A stretch of DNA of 21,210 bases from an uncultured Eubacterium sp. (GTDB lineage Bacteria; Bacillota; Clostridia; Lachnospirales; Lachnospiraceae). Positions 13,733-21,210 of this stretch are shown one piece after another. Under the pieces are notes generated by a model. The model was not told the origin of the DNA and did no database searches. It was given only the letters and a program-made list of their open reading frames with translations. The stretch is taken from contig CAJUHV010000070.1 in NCBI GenBank assembly GCA_910586445.1, positions 1-21,210 on the forward strand, given 5' to 3'. Each line of letters starts with the position of its first letter. Positions within the stretch are counted from its first letter, which is position 1. A program made the translations under genes and the position numbers.

Positions 13733-14359
13733 ATGATGACAGTAAAAGGGTTTCAAGTAGGAGCAGTCGGTACAAACTGCTATCTGGCAGGCAGCAGTGA
13801 GACAAAAGAATCTCTGATCATTGATCCGGGAGACGAAGCCTCAGTGATTATAAATTATGCAGAAAAAAACGGGCTGAAGCCTGCAGCGGTGCTGCTGACA
13901 CATGGGCATTTTGACCACTGCATGGCAGCGGCGGAGCTTGCTGGTCATTATAAGATTCCGGTTTACGCACATGAGGATGAAAAGGAGATTATGAAAAATC
14001 CTGCATACAACTGCTGCGGCATGATCGGAAAAGAGCTTGCATTTACAGCAGATCATTATTTCCATGGGCAGAAGGATAAGATCTCGATTGCAGGATTTGA
14101 CATTGACGTATTGCTCACACCGGGGCATACGCCGGGCGGTGTCAGCTATTATGTGGGCAGCGAGGGCATTTTATTCAGCGGGGATACGCTGTTCTGTGGT
14201 TCTGTAGGAAGGACTGATTTTCCAAAAGGCAGCATGTCGCAGCTTGTACGCAGCATAAAAGAACAGCTGTTTCCACTGCCGGACGATACTAAGGTGCTGC
14301 CGGGACACGACGCTTTTACTACTATAGGAAATGAAAAGAAGTATAATCCATTTTTATAG
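13733..14359 (+). CDS. Metallo-beta-lactamase-fold hydrolase, glyoxalase II-like
   Basis: 208 residues. Metal ligands are visible: LTHGHFDH (57 HxHxDH 62), GHTPGGVSYYV, FSGDTLFCGSVGRTD and LPGHD near the end. The layout is that of single-domain glyoxalase II/YcbL-like hydrolases that act on thioesters such as S-lactoylglutathione analogues. The true substrate in an organism that may lack glutathione is not known from sequence. AGGAGA lies ahead of the ATG at 13733; the next ATG codon (13736) is an equal alternative. The gene sits between rel and hemZ, 58 bases after rel and 16 bases before hemZ, and is probably co-transcribed. Confidence 0.9.
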   Translation: MMTVKGFQVGAVGTNCYLAGSSETKESLIIDPGDEASVIINYAEKNGLKPAAVLLTHGHFDHCMAAAELAGHYKIPVYAHEDEKEIMKNPAYNCCGMIGKELAFTADHYFHGQKDKISIAGFDIDVLLTPGHTPGGVSYYVGSEGILFSGDTLFCGSVGRTDFPKGSMSQLVRSIKEQLFPLPDDTKVLPGHDAFTTIGNEKKYNPFL

Positions 14360-14375
14360 GCAGGGCGGAGCAAAA

Positions 14376-15875
14376 ATGATTTATGTGCAGTTAAATAAAG
14401 AAGATTTTGAATACGATATCCATTCTCTGGTGAAAGCTTTTTTTCCATCAGAGAATGTTTCTGTCTGTGCCAAAAACAAACAGTTTGACGAACCTGTTGA
14501 TTTATGGATGAAAGTTTATTATCTGCCGGATCGGGTGGAATTAAAGCTTTTGGAGCCGCAGAAAAATAAAGAGCTGAATGCGGACAGCCAGACAGACGAA
14601 GCCTTGTCAGCATGTTTTCTGACAGATTATGCAGAACGAACGCATACGAAAAACCTGCTGAAGCAGAAGCTGTATCAGCTGCTTTCGGATTATACGGGAC
14701 GTTCGCTGCCATGGGGGACGCTGACAGGCATACGGCCGACAAAAATACCTATGACCATGCTGGAAGAAGGGCAGACGCCGCAGCAGATCAAAGATTATAT
14801 GTCAAAGACCTATGGCACATCAAATGAAAAGATTGATCTGAGCATAGAAATCGCGCAGCGGGAGCTGGAGCTGCTGCAGAGGCTTGATTATAAAAAAGGC
14901 TACAGCCTGTATATCGGCATTCCGTTCTGTCCGAGCACCTGCCTGTACTGTTCTTTTACATCTTATCCGGTCTGTGCATGGCAGGAACGCATAGACGGCT
15001 ATCTGGACGCTTTAGAACAAGAAATTGCATTTACAGCAGATTTATTTGCCGGCAGGCACTTAAACAGCATTTATATCGGCGGCGGAACGCCGACTACGCT
15101 GATGCCGCGTCAGCTGGACCGGCTGTTGGCCAGGCTGGAGAGCAGCTTTGATTATTCACATTTATTGGAATTTACAGTAGAGGCGGGCAGGCCGGACAGC
15201 ATAGACAAAGAAAAGCTGGAGGTGCTCCGTGCGTACGGCATTTCACGTATTTCTATTAATCCGCAGACAATGAAGCAGGAGACGCTGGATCTGATCGGAA
15301 GACACCATACAGTCAGACAGACAATAGACAGCTTTGACCTGGCGCGCAGACTTGGGTTTGATAATATAAATATGGACTTGATTATGGGGCTGCCGCAGGA
15401 AACACTGGACGACGTAAAAAATACTATGGAAAAGCTGCGTCAGCTGGAGCCGGACAGCATTACCGTGCACTCGCTGGCCGTTAAGCGTGCAGCCCGGCTT
15501 TCGATGTTTAAGGAAGATTATACAGGGCTTAGTATGGTTAATACACAGGCACATCTGGACGCAGCAGCAGATACCTGCAGCCGGATGGGAATGCAGCCGT
15601 ATTACTTATACCGCCAGAAAAATATGGCGGGCAATTTTGAGAATGTCGGCTACGCAAAGACGGGAAAGGCAGGCATTTATAATATATTGATTATGGAGGA
15701 GAAACAGACAATTGCAGCGCTTGGAGCGGGAAGTATTTCGAAGCGCGTACAGCCCGGCGAGCGGATCAGGCGGTGCGAAAATGTGAAGGATGTGGCCCAG
15801 TATATCGAGAGAATCGGGGAAATGATAGAAAGAAAACGAAAACTTTTGGATGAAACAAATAATGTATATTTATAA
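14376..15875 (+). CDS. hemZ: HemZ-type radical SAM coproporphyrinogen III dehydrogenase-like protein
   Basis: 499 residues. A family-specific N-terminal region (about 1-170) precedes the radical SAM barrel. The [4Fe-4S]-binding cysteines are C185, C189 and C192 in PFCPSTCLYCSF. IYIGGGTPTTL, EAGRPDSIDKEKLE, GISRISINPQTM and DLIMGLPQETLDDV are typical of the HemN/HemZ group. HemZ-like proteins are classed as oxygen-independent coproporphyrinogen III dehydrogenases, though many hosts lack a heme pathway, so its real substrate is open. GGGCGGAG lies ahead of ATG 14376; a longer frame opening at 14331 overlaps the hydrolase gene and has no ribosome site. Its end overlaps the next small gene. Confidence 0.9.
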   Translation: MIYVQLNKEDFEYDIHSLVKAFFPSENVSVCAKNKQFDEPVDLWMKVYYLPDRVELKLLEPQKNKELNADSQTDEALSACFLTDYAERTHTKNLLKQKLYQLLSDYTGRSLPWGTLTGIRPTKIPMTMLEEGQTPQQIKDYMSKTYGTSNEKIDLSIEIAQRELELLQRLDYKKGYSLYIGIPFCPSTCLYCSFTSYPVCAWQERIDGYLDALEQEIAFTADLFAGRHLNSIYIGGGTPTTLMPRQLDRLLARLESSFDYSHLLEFTVEAGRPDSIDKEKLEVLRAYGISRISINPQTMKQETLDLIGRHHTVRQTIDSFDLARRLGFDNINMDLIMGLPQETLDDVKNTMEKLRQLEPDSITVHSLAVKRAARLSMFKEDYTGLSMVNTQAHLDAAADTCSRMGMQPYYLYRQKNMAGNFENVGYAKTGKAGIYNILIMEEKQTIAALGAGSISKRVQPGERIRRCENVKDVAQYIERIGEMIERKRKLLDETNNVYL

Positions 15876-16062
15876 AACAGAAATTTTAACGGTAGGTACA
15901 AAATGGTTTTCTGACAAAGCAGATGCAAACGACATAGAAGCGTTAGACTGGTTAATTAACGAAAAGGCTGCTGATGGGTGGGAGCTTGTAACATATGATT
16001 ATATGGCAACATCAATGCAGATTAAAGGGGCATTCGTAGTTACATTCAAAAAGCAGCAGTAA
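15862..16062 (+). CDS. Small DUF4177-like protein
   Basis: 66 residues, starting MYIYKTEILTVGTKWF and containing ALDWLINEKAADGWELVTYD and ending in AFVVTFKKQQ. The 'YKTE.. LN..A.DGWELV.. VFK' outline matches DUF4177, a small soluble domain of unknown function. The ATG at 15862 is preferred because family members begin close to the Tyr-x-Tyr-Lys; an ATG at 15850 would add four residues. The gene overlaps the end of hemZ by 14 bases, so it is probably the last gene of the rel operon. In many relatives hisS follows hemZ, so this is a local difference. Role unknown. Confidence 0.75.
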   Translation: MYIYKTEILTVGTKWFSDKADANDIEALDWLINEKAADGWELVTYDYMATSMQIKGAFVVTFKKQQ

Positions 16063-16093
16063 CTCTATTTACTATATACAAAGGAGACGTTAA

Positions 16094-16129
16094 CCGGACT
16101 TTCGAAAAATATCATTATTGAAAGTCCGG
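16094..16129 (+). repeat. Perfect 10-base inverted repeat after the DUF4177 gene
   Basis: CCGGACTTTC 16094-16103 and GAAAGTCCGG 16120-16129 with a 16-base AT-rich loop. Neither strand has a T-run right after the stem, so it is not a standard terminator. It might stabilise the 3' end of the rel operon RNA, act as a protein site, or be a copy of a dispersed palindrome. An AAAGGAGA just upstream (about 16080) has no start codon at the right distance. Confidence 0.6.
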
Positions 16130-16267
16130 CAAAAGAGAAGGATCAGCCGAAAGACAGATAACAGAATAAGCCGGGTCATTTATCGCAGATGCAAAAAAGA
16201 AAAAATGGTGATTTTGCATAAAAAAGAAGGTGGAATTTTGGAATATAGTGTCACAAAATAAAGATAT

Positions 16268-16303
16268 TTGTCCCTTGTCGCAGAATAAAATATCATTTAT
16301 GAT
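16268..16303 (+). promoter_or_regulatory. Promoter and palindromic operator candidate of the symporter gene
   Basis: Two overlapping promoter readings, each with 17-base spacing: TTGTCC 16268-16273 with TATCAT 16291-16296, and TTGTCG 16275-16280 with TATGAT 16298-16303. The two -10 boxes are the arms of a palindrome, TATCAT TT ATGATA (16291-16304), where a repressor could block transcription. Confidence 0.45.
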
Positions 16304-16333
16304 AAAAATATATTGGAGAGGGGGACGTTTATT

Positions 16334-17827
16334 ATGAATAATGCAACAAAACTTTATGATCCTGCAACCGGCATACATCGTGCCAAAATCTGGGAGATTG
16401 GATTCTATGCGTTGAATAATTCATCGACCAACTGCTATATGCTGATTACGATGTATATTACGTATTTCCTGATGGGGCCGATCGGTGCAGCTTCTGTATT
16501 GGCGGGCAGCCTGGCAACAATACTTCGTGTGTGGGACGGTGTGACAGATCCATTTATTGGTTTTATTGTAGACAAGACGAATGGAAAGTTTGGTAAGAAC
16601 AGGCCATTTATTGTACTGGGACAGGTGATTATGATCTGCTCATTCGGGCTGCTGTTCTTTGTTGTTCCGAATATTCCGCAGGCAGTCAGACTTCCTGCTT
16701 ATATTGTGGCTTATGCAGTCTGGGTATGCGGCTATACAGCGCAGTGTGTTGTAACAAAATCTGCACAGACCTGTCTTACAAATGATCCAAAACAGAGACC
16801 GATTTTCTCTGCATTTGACAGTGTGTATAATACAGCTATATTCGCGGTCATTCCGATGATCATTAGTGGAGTGCTTGTTCCGAAATATAATGAAGTAGAT
16901 GAAGCTGGAAACGTAATTACTTCTGCATTTTATGTACCGGCGTTTCATCAGGCATTGTTCCTTATGTGCTGTTTATTATCAGTCGTATTTTCCGTATTCG
17001 CAGTAATCGGGCTTTGGAGAAAAGACAGACCGGAATTTTTTGGAACTGGAAAAGCACAGATGGTCAGATTTTCTGATTATATTGAAGTATTAAAGAAAAA
17101 CCGTGCAATTCAGATGCTTTGTGTTTCCTGCTGTTCGGATAAATTATCTATGACAGTATCTACAAATGCTACGATTATGACCGTATTATTCGGCGTTATT
17201 ATTGGAGACTATGCGCAGTATACGGCATTTACAGGGGTATCTTCTATACTGGGCATTATCGTACCAATGGTGCTGGTATTAGTCGTGGCAAGAAATATGG
17301 GACAGAAAAAAGCGCTGCTGTTTGGTACATACGGCGGTATGATTTCTGCAGTTTTACTGTTTGTGCTGATCAGATTTGGAGATCCGTCACAGGTTCGATT
17401 TAATAACTTAAACTTGTATACAATTGCCTTTGTACTTGTTTACTGTCTGATGAAAGGCATGGGAAGTTTTTCATCCACAATTGTTATACCTATGACAGCA
17501 GACTGCGCGGATTATGAAGTATATCGTTCAGGTAAATATGTTCCGGGACTCATGGGAACTCTGTTTAGTTTTATTGATAAAATTACTTCATCTTTGGGAA
17601 CCACAATTATCGCATTAATGTATGCGGGAATTGGTTTTCATGATAAGCTGCCGGATCAGACAACGCCGTACTCTGAATCCATATTCTGGGTAACAATGGT
17701 CTGCCTGTTCGGCCTGCCGATGATCGGATGGGTATTAAATATTATATCGATGAAGTATTATCCGTTGACGAAAGAGAAAATGGCTTCTATCCAGGAAGAA
17801 ATTGCAAAGATTAAGGCAGCTGCTTAA
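16334..17827 (+). CDS. GPH-family sugar:cation symporter (MelB/YicJ-like)
   Basis: 497 residues with about twelve membrane segments. The N-terminus (KIWEIGFYALNNSSTNCYML), the first-loop motif DGVTDPFIGFIVDKTNGKFG, RPFIVLG, and GKYVPGLMGTLFSFIDKITS in the second half are typical of the glycoside-pentoside-hexuronide:cation symporter family. These import sugars or glycosides with H+ or Na+. GGAGAGGGGG at 16315-16324 supports ATG 16334; an upstream in-frame codon at 16313 would put that site inside the gene. It is followed by a terminator, then by a TetR-type gene and a GH2 glycosidase, suggesting uptake of an oligosaccharide or glycoside that the GH2 enzyme then cuts. The exact sugar cannot be read from sequence. 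Confidence 0.92.
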   Translation: MNNATKLYDPATGIHRAKIWEIGFYALNNSSTNCYMLITMYITYFLMGPIGAASVLAGSLATILRVWDGVTDPFIGFIVDKTNGKFGKNRPFIVLGQVIMICSFGLLFFVVPNIPQAVRLPAYIVAYAVWVCGYTAQCVVTKSAQTCLTNDPKQRPIFSAFDSVYNTAIFAVIPMIISGVLVPKYNEVDEAGNVITSAFYVPAFHQALFLMCCLLSVVFSVFAVIGLWRKDRPEFFGTGKAQMVRFSDYIEVLKKNRAIQMLCVSCCSDKLSMTVSTNATIMTVLFGVIIGDYAQYTAFTGVSSILGIIVPMVLVLVVARNMGQKKALLFGTYGGMISAVLLFVLIRFGDPSQVRFNNLNLYTIAFVLVYCLMKGMGSFSSTIVIPMTADCADYEVYRSGKYVPGLMGTLFSFIDKITSSLGTTIIALMYAGIGFHDKLPDQTTPYSESIFWVTMVCLFGLPMIGWVLNIISMKYYPLTKEKMASIQEEIAKIKAAA

Positions 17828-17891
17828 AATGATGAATAATATGCACAGCTGCCTGGAGCGGACTGACTGCTTTATAAATTAAAACAAATAG

Positions 17892-17937
17892 AAAAACAGG
17901 AATATTCTGCAGACTGGCAGGATGTTCCTGTTTTTTT
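17892..17937 (+). terminator. Terminator of the symporter gene
   Basis: AAAAACAGGAA 17892-17902 pairs with TTCCTGTTTTT 17925-17935, with the T-run continuing to 17937. Separates the symporter transcript from the regulator/glycosidase genes. Confidence 0.8.
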
Positions 17938-17984
17938 CATTCATAACAAACGAAAGTCTGCGCAGCGTGCTTTCTATCGTTGGC

Positions 17985-18054
17985 GAATTTGGTAAAATTC
18001 ATTCTAAATCAGATAAATAATTCCTATTCTGTTTTTGCTGTTTTGTGATATAAT
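17985..18054 (+). promoter_or_regulatory. Extended -10 promoter and inverted repeat ahead of the TetR-type gene
   Basis: TGATATAAT at 18046-18054 is an extended -10 (TGn before TATAAT) without a good -35. Just upstream is an inverted repeat, GAATTT 17985-17990 / AAATTC 17995-18000, a possible operator. Transcription would start near 18061. This rules out the long reading frame opening at 18035 and leaves a leader of about 110 bases before ATG 18170. Confidence 0.5.
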
Positions 18055-18148
18055 AATCTGTGCTGGGCTGGATGAAGCAGCTGAGCGTCAAGAAATAGAA
18101 TGGCAGATTTCGTATCTGCTGATGCGGAAAGCAGAACTGGAATTTTTT

Positions 18149-18158
18149 GGGGGGGGGG
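18149..18158 (+). repeat. Run of ten G at the ribosome-site position of the TetR-type gene
   Basis: Six T are followed by ten G, then ATAAAGCTTTT and the ATG at 18170. The run stands 11 bases before the start and is the only Shine-Dalgarno-like sequence, so changes in its length could alter translation. Confidence 0.7.
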
Positions 18159-18169
18159 ATAAAGCTTTT

Positions 18170-18697
18170 ATGTATAAACAATGTAGCACTTTGCAGTCGA
18201 GCGAACGGCAGAAGGAGTTTCAGCAGATGCTGCTGCAGATGATGCAGAAGAAAACATATCAAGAAATTACAGTGACGGCATTGTGCGAAAAAATAGGCGC
18301 ACCAAGAAAAGCATTTTATCGATATTTTGACTGTATGGAAGATGTATTGAATGCTCATATGGATGAAATTCTTGTATCTGCATTTATCCATATAGAAATC
18401 TGCCCGGAGCTGGAATCATTTTTTGAATATTGGAAAGAACAAAAAGAATTTTTAGATGTCCTGGAGAAAAATAACCTGAGTTATAAAATGATGGAACGTT
18501 CTTATGCACTGTTTCCGTCAGAGGGAAATGAAGGGGCATTATCTGTAATAAATATGCAGCAGGTCGGCTTTGTGATGGCGATTCTTATGATGGTACTTAT
18601 CTGGCATCACGGCGGCATGCAGCAGAGTGCAGAGGAAATGAAAGAACAGCTGTTGGAAATGTTTGGGAAGGGATTGGAAAAAATTACGAAGGCATAG
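18170..18697 (+). CDS. TetR/AcrR-type transcriptional regulator
   Basis: 175 residues. The N-terminal helix-turn-helix is clear: KKTYQEITVTALCEKIGAPR followed by KAFYRYFDCMEDVL (about 29-62), the TetR pattern of helix 2-turn-helix 3 ending in xFYRYFxxxxxLL. The C-terminal half is helical, with a hydrophobic stretch (VGFVMAILMMVLIWHHGGM) that would form the ligand/dimer domain. The same frame opens further upstream at 18035, but that lies before the predicted transcription start and its extra 45 residues resemble no TetR N-terminus. The gene is 56 bases before the GH2 gene in the same direction and probably controls the sugar locus; whether as repressor or activator is unknown. Confidence 0.82.
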   Translation: MYKQCSTLQSSERQKEFQQMLLQMMQKKTYQEITVTALCEKIGAPRKAFYRYFDCMEDVLNAHMDEILVSAFIHIEICPELESFFEYWKEQKEFLDVLEKNNLSYKMMERSYALFPSEGNEGALSVINMQQVGFVMAILMMVLIWHHGGMQQSAEEMKEQLLEMFGKGLEKITKA

Positions 18698-18753
18698 TAT
18701 GCAGAATGATGCTGGCAGTGTTTTGTTTAAGCGTTACTGCGGGGAGCGGAGCT

Positions 18754-21141
18754 ATGAAGAAAATTGACTTTAATGAAGGATGGATTTGTAAGTGTCTTAC
18801 GAGGGATGAAGCACCATACTGCGTGACGCTGCCGCATGATGCCATGCTCTCTGAGCCGCGCAGTGAAGAGAGCCGGGGCAGGGGAAATATCGGGTGGTAT
18901 ATCGGCGGCGATTATGAATACCAAAAACGGTTTATGGTGGAAAAAGAAGCAGCGGACAAAGAGCTGATGATCGAATTTGAAGGCGTATACCATAATGCGG
19001 AGGTATTTTTGAATGGCAAAAAAGCTGCGTTCCGGCCATATGGATATACCAATTTTTATGTAGATACAAAAGGTTTTTTAAATCCCGGGATGATGAATGA
19101 AATCCGGGTTACTGCACACAATTCAGACCAGCCAAACAGCCGGTGGTATTCTGGTACAGGGATTTACCGGCCGGTTTATTTGTGGGAGGGAAAGAACAAA
19201 TATATTAAGTTAAACGGTGTCAAAATACATACGGTCAGCATTCATCCGGCTGTTATAGAAATCGCAGTGCGGACTTCCTGCGCGGGAACGGTCGTCATAG
19301 AGCTGCTGCATGAAGGCACGCCGGCAGCGCAGCGGTTTGTAGAAGCCGGGCAGACAAAAGATGGCGGCAGGGCAGTTGTTAGGATAGATCTGCCAGAGGC
19401 AGAACTTTGGGACTGTGAGTCGCCCCATTTGTATGTATGCCGTGTGGGCTTTGGAGAAGATGTTGTAGAAGAGACGTTCGGCATACGCATGATCGAATGG
19501 AACGAACATGCAGGCTTTTGCATTAATGGAAAACGGGTGGTTCTGCGCGGTGCGTGCATTCATCATGACAACGGGATACTGGGAGCATGTGCGTTTCCAG
19601 AGGCAGAGCAGCGCAAGGTGCGCATTTTGAAAGAAAACGGCTATAATGCGCTGCGTTCGGCGCACAATCCATGTTCTAAGGCGCTGCTTGACGCCTGTGA
19701 CCGTCAGGGGATGCTGGTGGTGGATGAGTATGCAGACGTATGGTATATTCATAAGACAAGGCATGATTATGCGAAATACCTTACCAAATGGTGGAAACAG
19801 GATTTAAAGGATCTGGTGGAAAAAGATTATAATCATCCAAGCGTGATTATGTATTCTACCGGAAATGAAGTATCTGAGACCGCACAGAAAAAAGGAATCG
19901 CACTGACAGGCAGGTTAACGCAGTATCTGCACAGGCTGGACGGGACAAGGCCGGTGACATGCGGAGTCAATATATTTTTTAATTTCCTAAGCTCGATCGG
20001 GCTGGGTGTCTACAGTGATGATAAAGCCAAAAAACAGGCGGCAGCTGCGAAAAAGCCTGTAGGCAGTGAATTTTATAATACATTGGCCTGCCTGATGGGC
20101 GACTATTTTATGAAATGCGGTGCGACGCTTTATCCATGTGATTTAAAGACGAGGGAGGCATATGCAGGCATGGATATTGCGGGGTATAATTATGGCATTT
20201 TCCGTTACCGGCATGACTTAAAAAAACATCCGAAACGCCTTATTCTGGGCAGCGAAACTTTCTGCAAGGATGCTTTTTTATTCTGGGAAATGGCGAAAAG
20301 GCACAGGCGTATTATCGGTGATTTTGTCTGGACAGGCATAGATTATATCGGAGAGACCGGAGACGGGGCAGCGGAATATAAAGACTATAGAGAAGCAGGT
20401 GCAGCCTGCTGCATGACAGGAAATTATGGGAGGATTGACCTGCTCGGCAGGCCGCGGGCGGAGGCGGCATTTACCAAGGTGGCTTTTGAGCTGGAAAAAG
20501 GGCCTTTTATTGCAGTGATTCCGGTCTATCAAAAAGAAAAGCTCAGGCTTACCGGGTGGGCGCTTACGAAAGCGGTCGAAAGCTGGTCGTTTCACGGCTG
20601 CAGCGGATGGAAGGCAGACGTAGAGGTGTATGCACGTGCTGCCGCAGTAGAGCTGTTGGTGAATGGGAAAAGCGCCGGGACTAAGCCGATGAAGAAAAAT
20701 AAGTGCCGCGCAGTGTTTTGTGTGCCGTATGAAGATGGAGAAATTATGGCTGTTTCTTATGACCATGCAGGGAAAGAAATCGGACGGACAGTGCTGAAAA
20801 CGGCAGGGAAAGAGACAGTATTGAGGATCGAGCCGGAGGAGCCGGACATCTGCCCGAAAGGGCTGGGGTTTCTATGGCTGCGTTATACGGATCAGGACGG
20901 AATTTTAAAGCCGATGGAAAAGCACAGGCTGAAGGTCGAGGTGGAAAACGGCCGGCTTGAAGGGCTTGGGAGTGCGAATCCTTATGTGAGGGGGAATTAT
21001 ACGGATCATATTGTGAAAACGTACTATGGTGAAGCCCTGGCAGCAGTGCGCGCAGACGGTACAGGGCCCGTGAAAGTGGTGGTGACAGGGCAAAGGCACA
21101 GACAGGAGCTGATACTGCCGCTGCGCATGGAGCAGTTTTAG
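18754..21141 (+). CDS. Glycoside hydrolase family 2 enzyme (beta-galactosidase-like)
   Basis: 795 residues. Domains in order: N-terminal jelly-roll sugar-binding domain (about 1-150; FEGVYHNAEVFLNGK, RWYSGTGIYRPVYL), immunoglobulin-like domain (about 155-245), TIM barrel (about 250-560), then a DUF4982-type domain (about 600-690; AAAVELLVNGKSAG) and a further beta domain. Acid/base Glu372 lies in STGNEVSE and the nucleophile Glu501 in LILGSETF; RGACIHHDNG is the GH2 signature. The NxK motif of beta-glucuronidases is not seen, so beta-galactosidase or a related activity is more likely. No signal peptide from ATG 18754 (GGGGAGCGGAG ahead), so it acts in the cytoplasm on imported sugar. A frame from 18706 adds 16 residues without a ribosome site. 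Confidence 0.93.
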   Translation: MKKIDFNEGWICKCLTRDEAPYCVTLPHDAMLSEPRSEESRGRGNIGWYIGGDYEYQKRFMVEKEAADKELMIEFEGVYHNAEVFLNGKKAAFRPYGYTNFYVDTKGFLNPGMMNEIRVTAHNSDQPNSRWYSGTGIYRPVYLWEGKNKYIKLNGVKIHTVSIHPAVIEIAVRTSCAGTVVIELLHEGTPAAQRFVEAGQTKDGGRAVVRIDLPEAELWDCESPHLYVCRVGFGEDVVEETFGIRMIEWNEHAGFCINGKRVVLRGACIHHDNGILGACAFPEAEQRKVRILKENGYNALRSAHNPCSKALLDACDRQGMLVVDEYADVWYIHKTRHDYAKYLTKWWKQDLKDLVEKDYNHPSVIMYSTGNEVSETAQKKGIALTGRLTQYLHRLDGTRPVTCGVNIFFNFLSSIGLGVYSDDKAKKQAAAAKKPVGSEFYNTLACLMGDYFMKCGATLYPCDLKTREAYAGMDIAGYNYGIFRYRHDLKKHPKRLILGSETFCKDAFLFWEMAKRHRRIIGDFVWTGIDYIGETGDGAAEYKDYREAGAACCMTGNYGRIDLLGRPRAEAAFTKVAFELEKGPFIAVIPVYQKEKLRLTGWALTKAVESWSFHGCSGWKADVEVYARAAAVELLVNGKSAGTKPMKKNKCRAVFCVPYEDGEIMAVSYDHAGKEIGRTVLKTAGKETVLRIEPEEPDICPKGLGFLWLRYTDQDGILKPMEKHRLKVEVENGRLEGLGSANPYVRGNYTDHIVKTYYGEALAAVRADGTGPVKVVVTGQRHRQELILPLRMEQF

Positions 21142-21165
21142 GGATACTTGTTTTTTACTTCAATT

Positions 21166-21193
21166 AGGCTTTTGGGAATAACTCCAAAAGCCT
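21166..21193 (+). terminator. Perfect 10-base hairpin after the GH2 gene
   Basis: AGGCTTTTGG 21166-21175 and CCAAAAGCCT 21184-21193 with an 8-base loop, 24 bases after the GH2 stop. The T-run on the plus strand is poor (GCTATACTTT), so it may be a weak or bidirectional terminator. The window ends 17 bases later. Confidence 0.55.
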
Positions 21194-21210
21194 GCTATAC
21201 TTTAGCCAGG

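Noticed and set aside
16198..16260. 18-codon frame starting near ATG 16206
   Set aside because: Lys-rich, no ribosome site, no conserved look; most likely chance in AT-rich leader DNA.
18035..18169. 45-residue extension of the TetR-type protein
   Set aside because: It starts before the predicted transcription start, reads through the G10 run as glycines, and does not resemble TetR N-termini.

Overview
The window looks like chromosomal DNA of a gut-type Clostridia, most likely Lachnospiraceae. The evidence is AGGAGG-type ribosome sites, sigma-A promoters with 17-base spacers, a Gram-positive F-ATPase operon, a rel-MBL-hemZ cluster, a B12-riboswitch lipoprotein/ECF pair and a GH2/GPH sugar locus. 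The genus is inferred from protein character only. I see no rRNA, tRNA, insertion sequence, phage gene or CRISPR array.

Layout. 1-770: tail of an unknown gene, then a MNT nucleotidyltransferase antitoxin gene and its HEPN toxin partner, which is broken by an internal deletion. 864-7609: an F1Fo ATP synthase operon with its own promoter, an attenuator-like hairpin in the leader, and genes atpB, atpE, atpF, atpA, atpG, atpD and atpC, closed by a strong terminator. There is no separate atpH. Instead the C-terminal domain of the delta subunit is fused to the front of alpha, while the delta N-terminal domain is missing. The c subunit carries a signal peptide.

7680-9438: a promoter and cobalamin riboswitch controlling a DUF4430 lipoprotein and an ECF transporter S component, together a probable B12 capture and uptake pair. 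A multi-hairpin 3' region and a terminator follow. 9450-9548 (minus strand): a 32-residue small protein gene. 9717-11219: a type I glutamine synthetase gene with an in-frame amber codon at position 38.

11273-16062: bifunctional (p)ppGpp synthetase/hydrolase, a metallo-beta-lactamase-fold hydrolase, HemZ and a DUF4177 small protein. 16268-21141: a sugar:cation symporter, a TetR-type regulator with a run of ten G in its leader, and a GH2 glycosidase, forming a small glycan-use locus.

Most notable: the delta-alpha fusion with a possible internal start that would restore a normal-length alpha; the riboswitch-controlled DUF4430/ECF-S pair; the amber codon in glnA; the minus-strand microprotein next to a structured intergenic region; and the G10 tract before the regulator.
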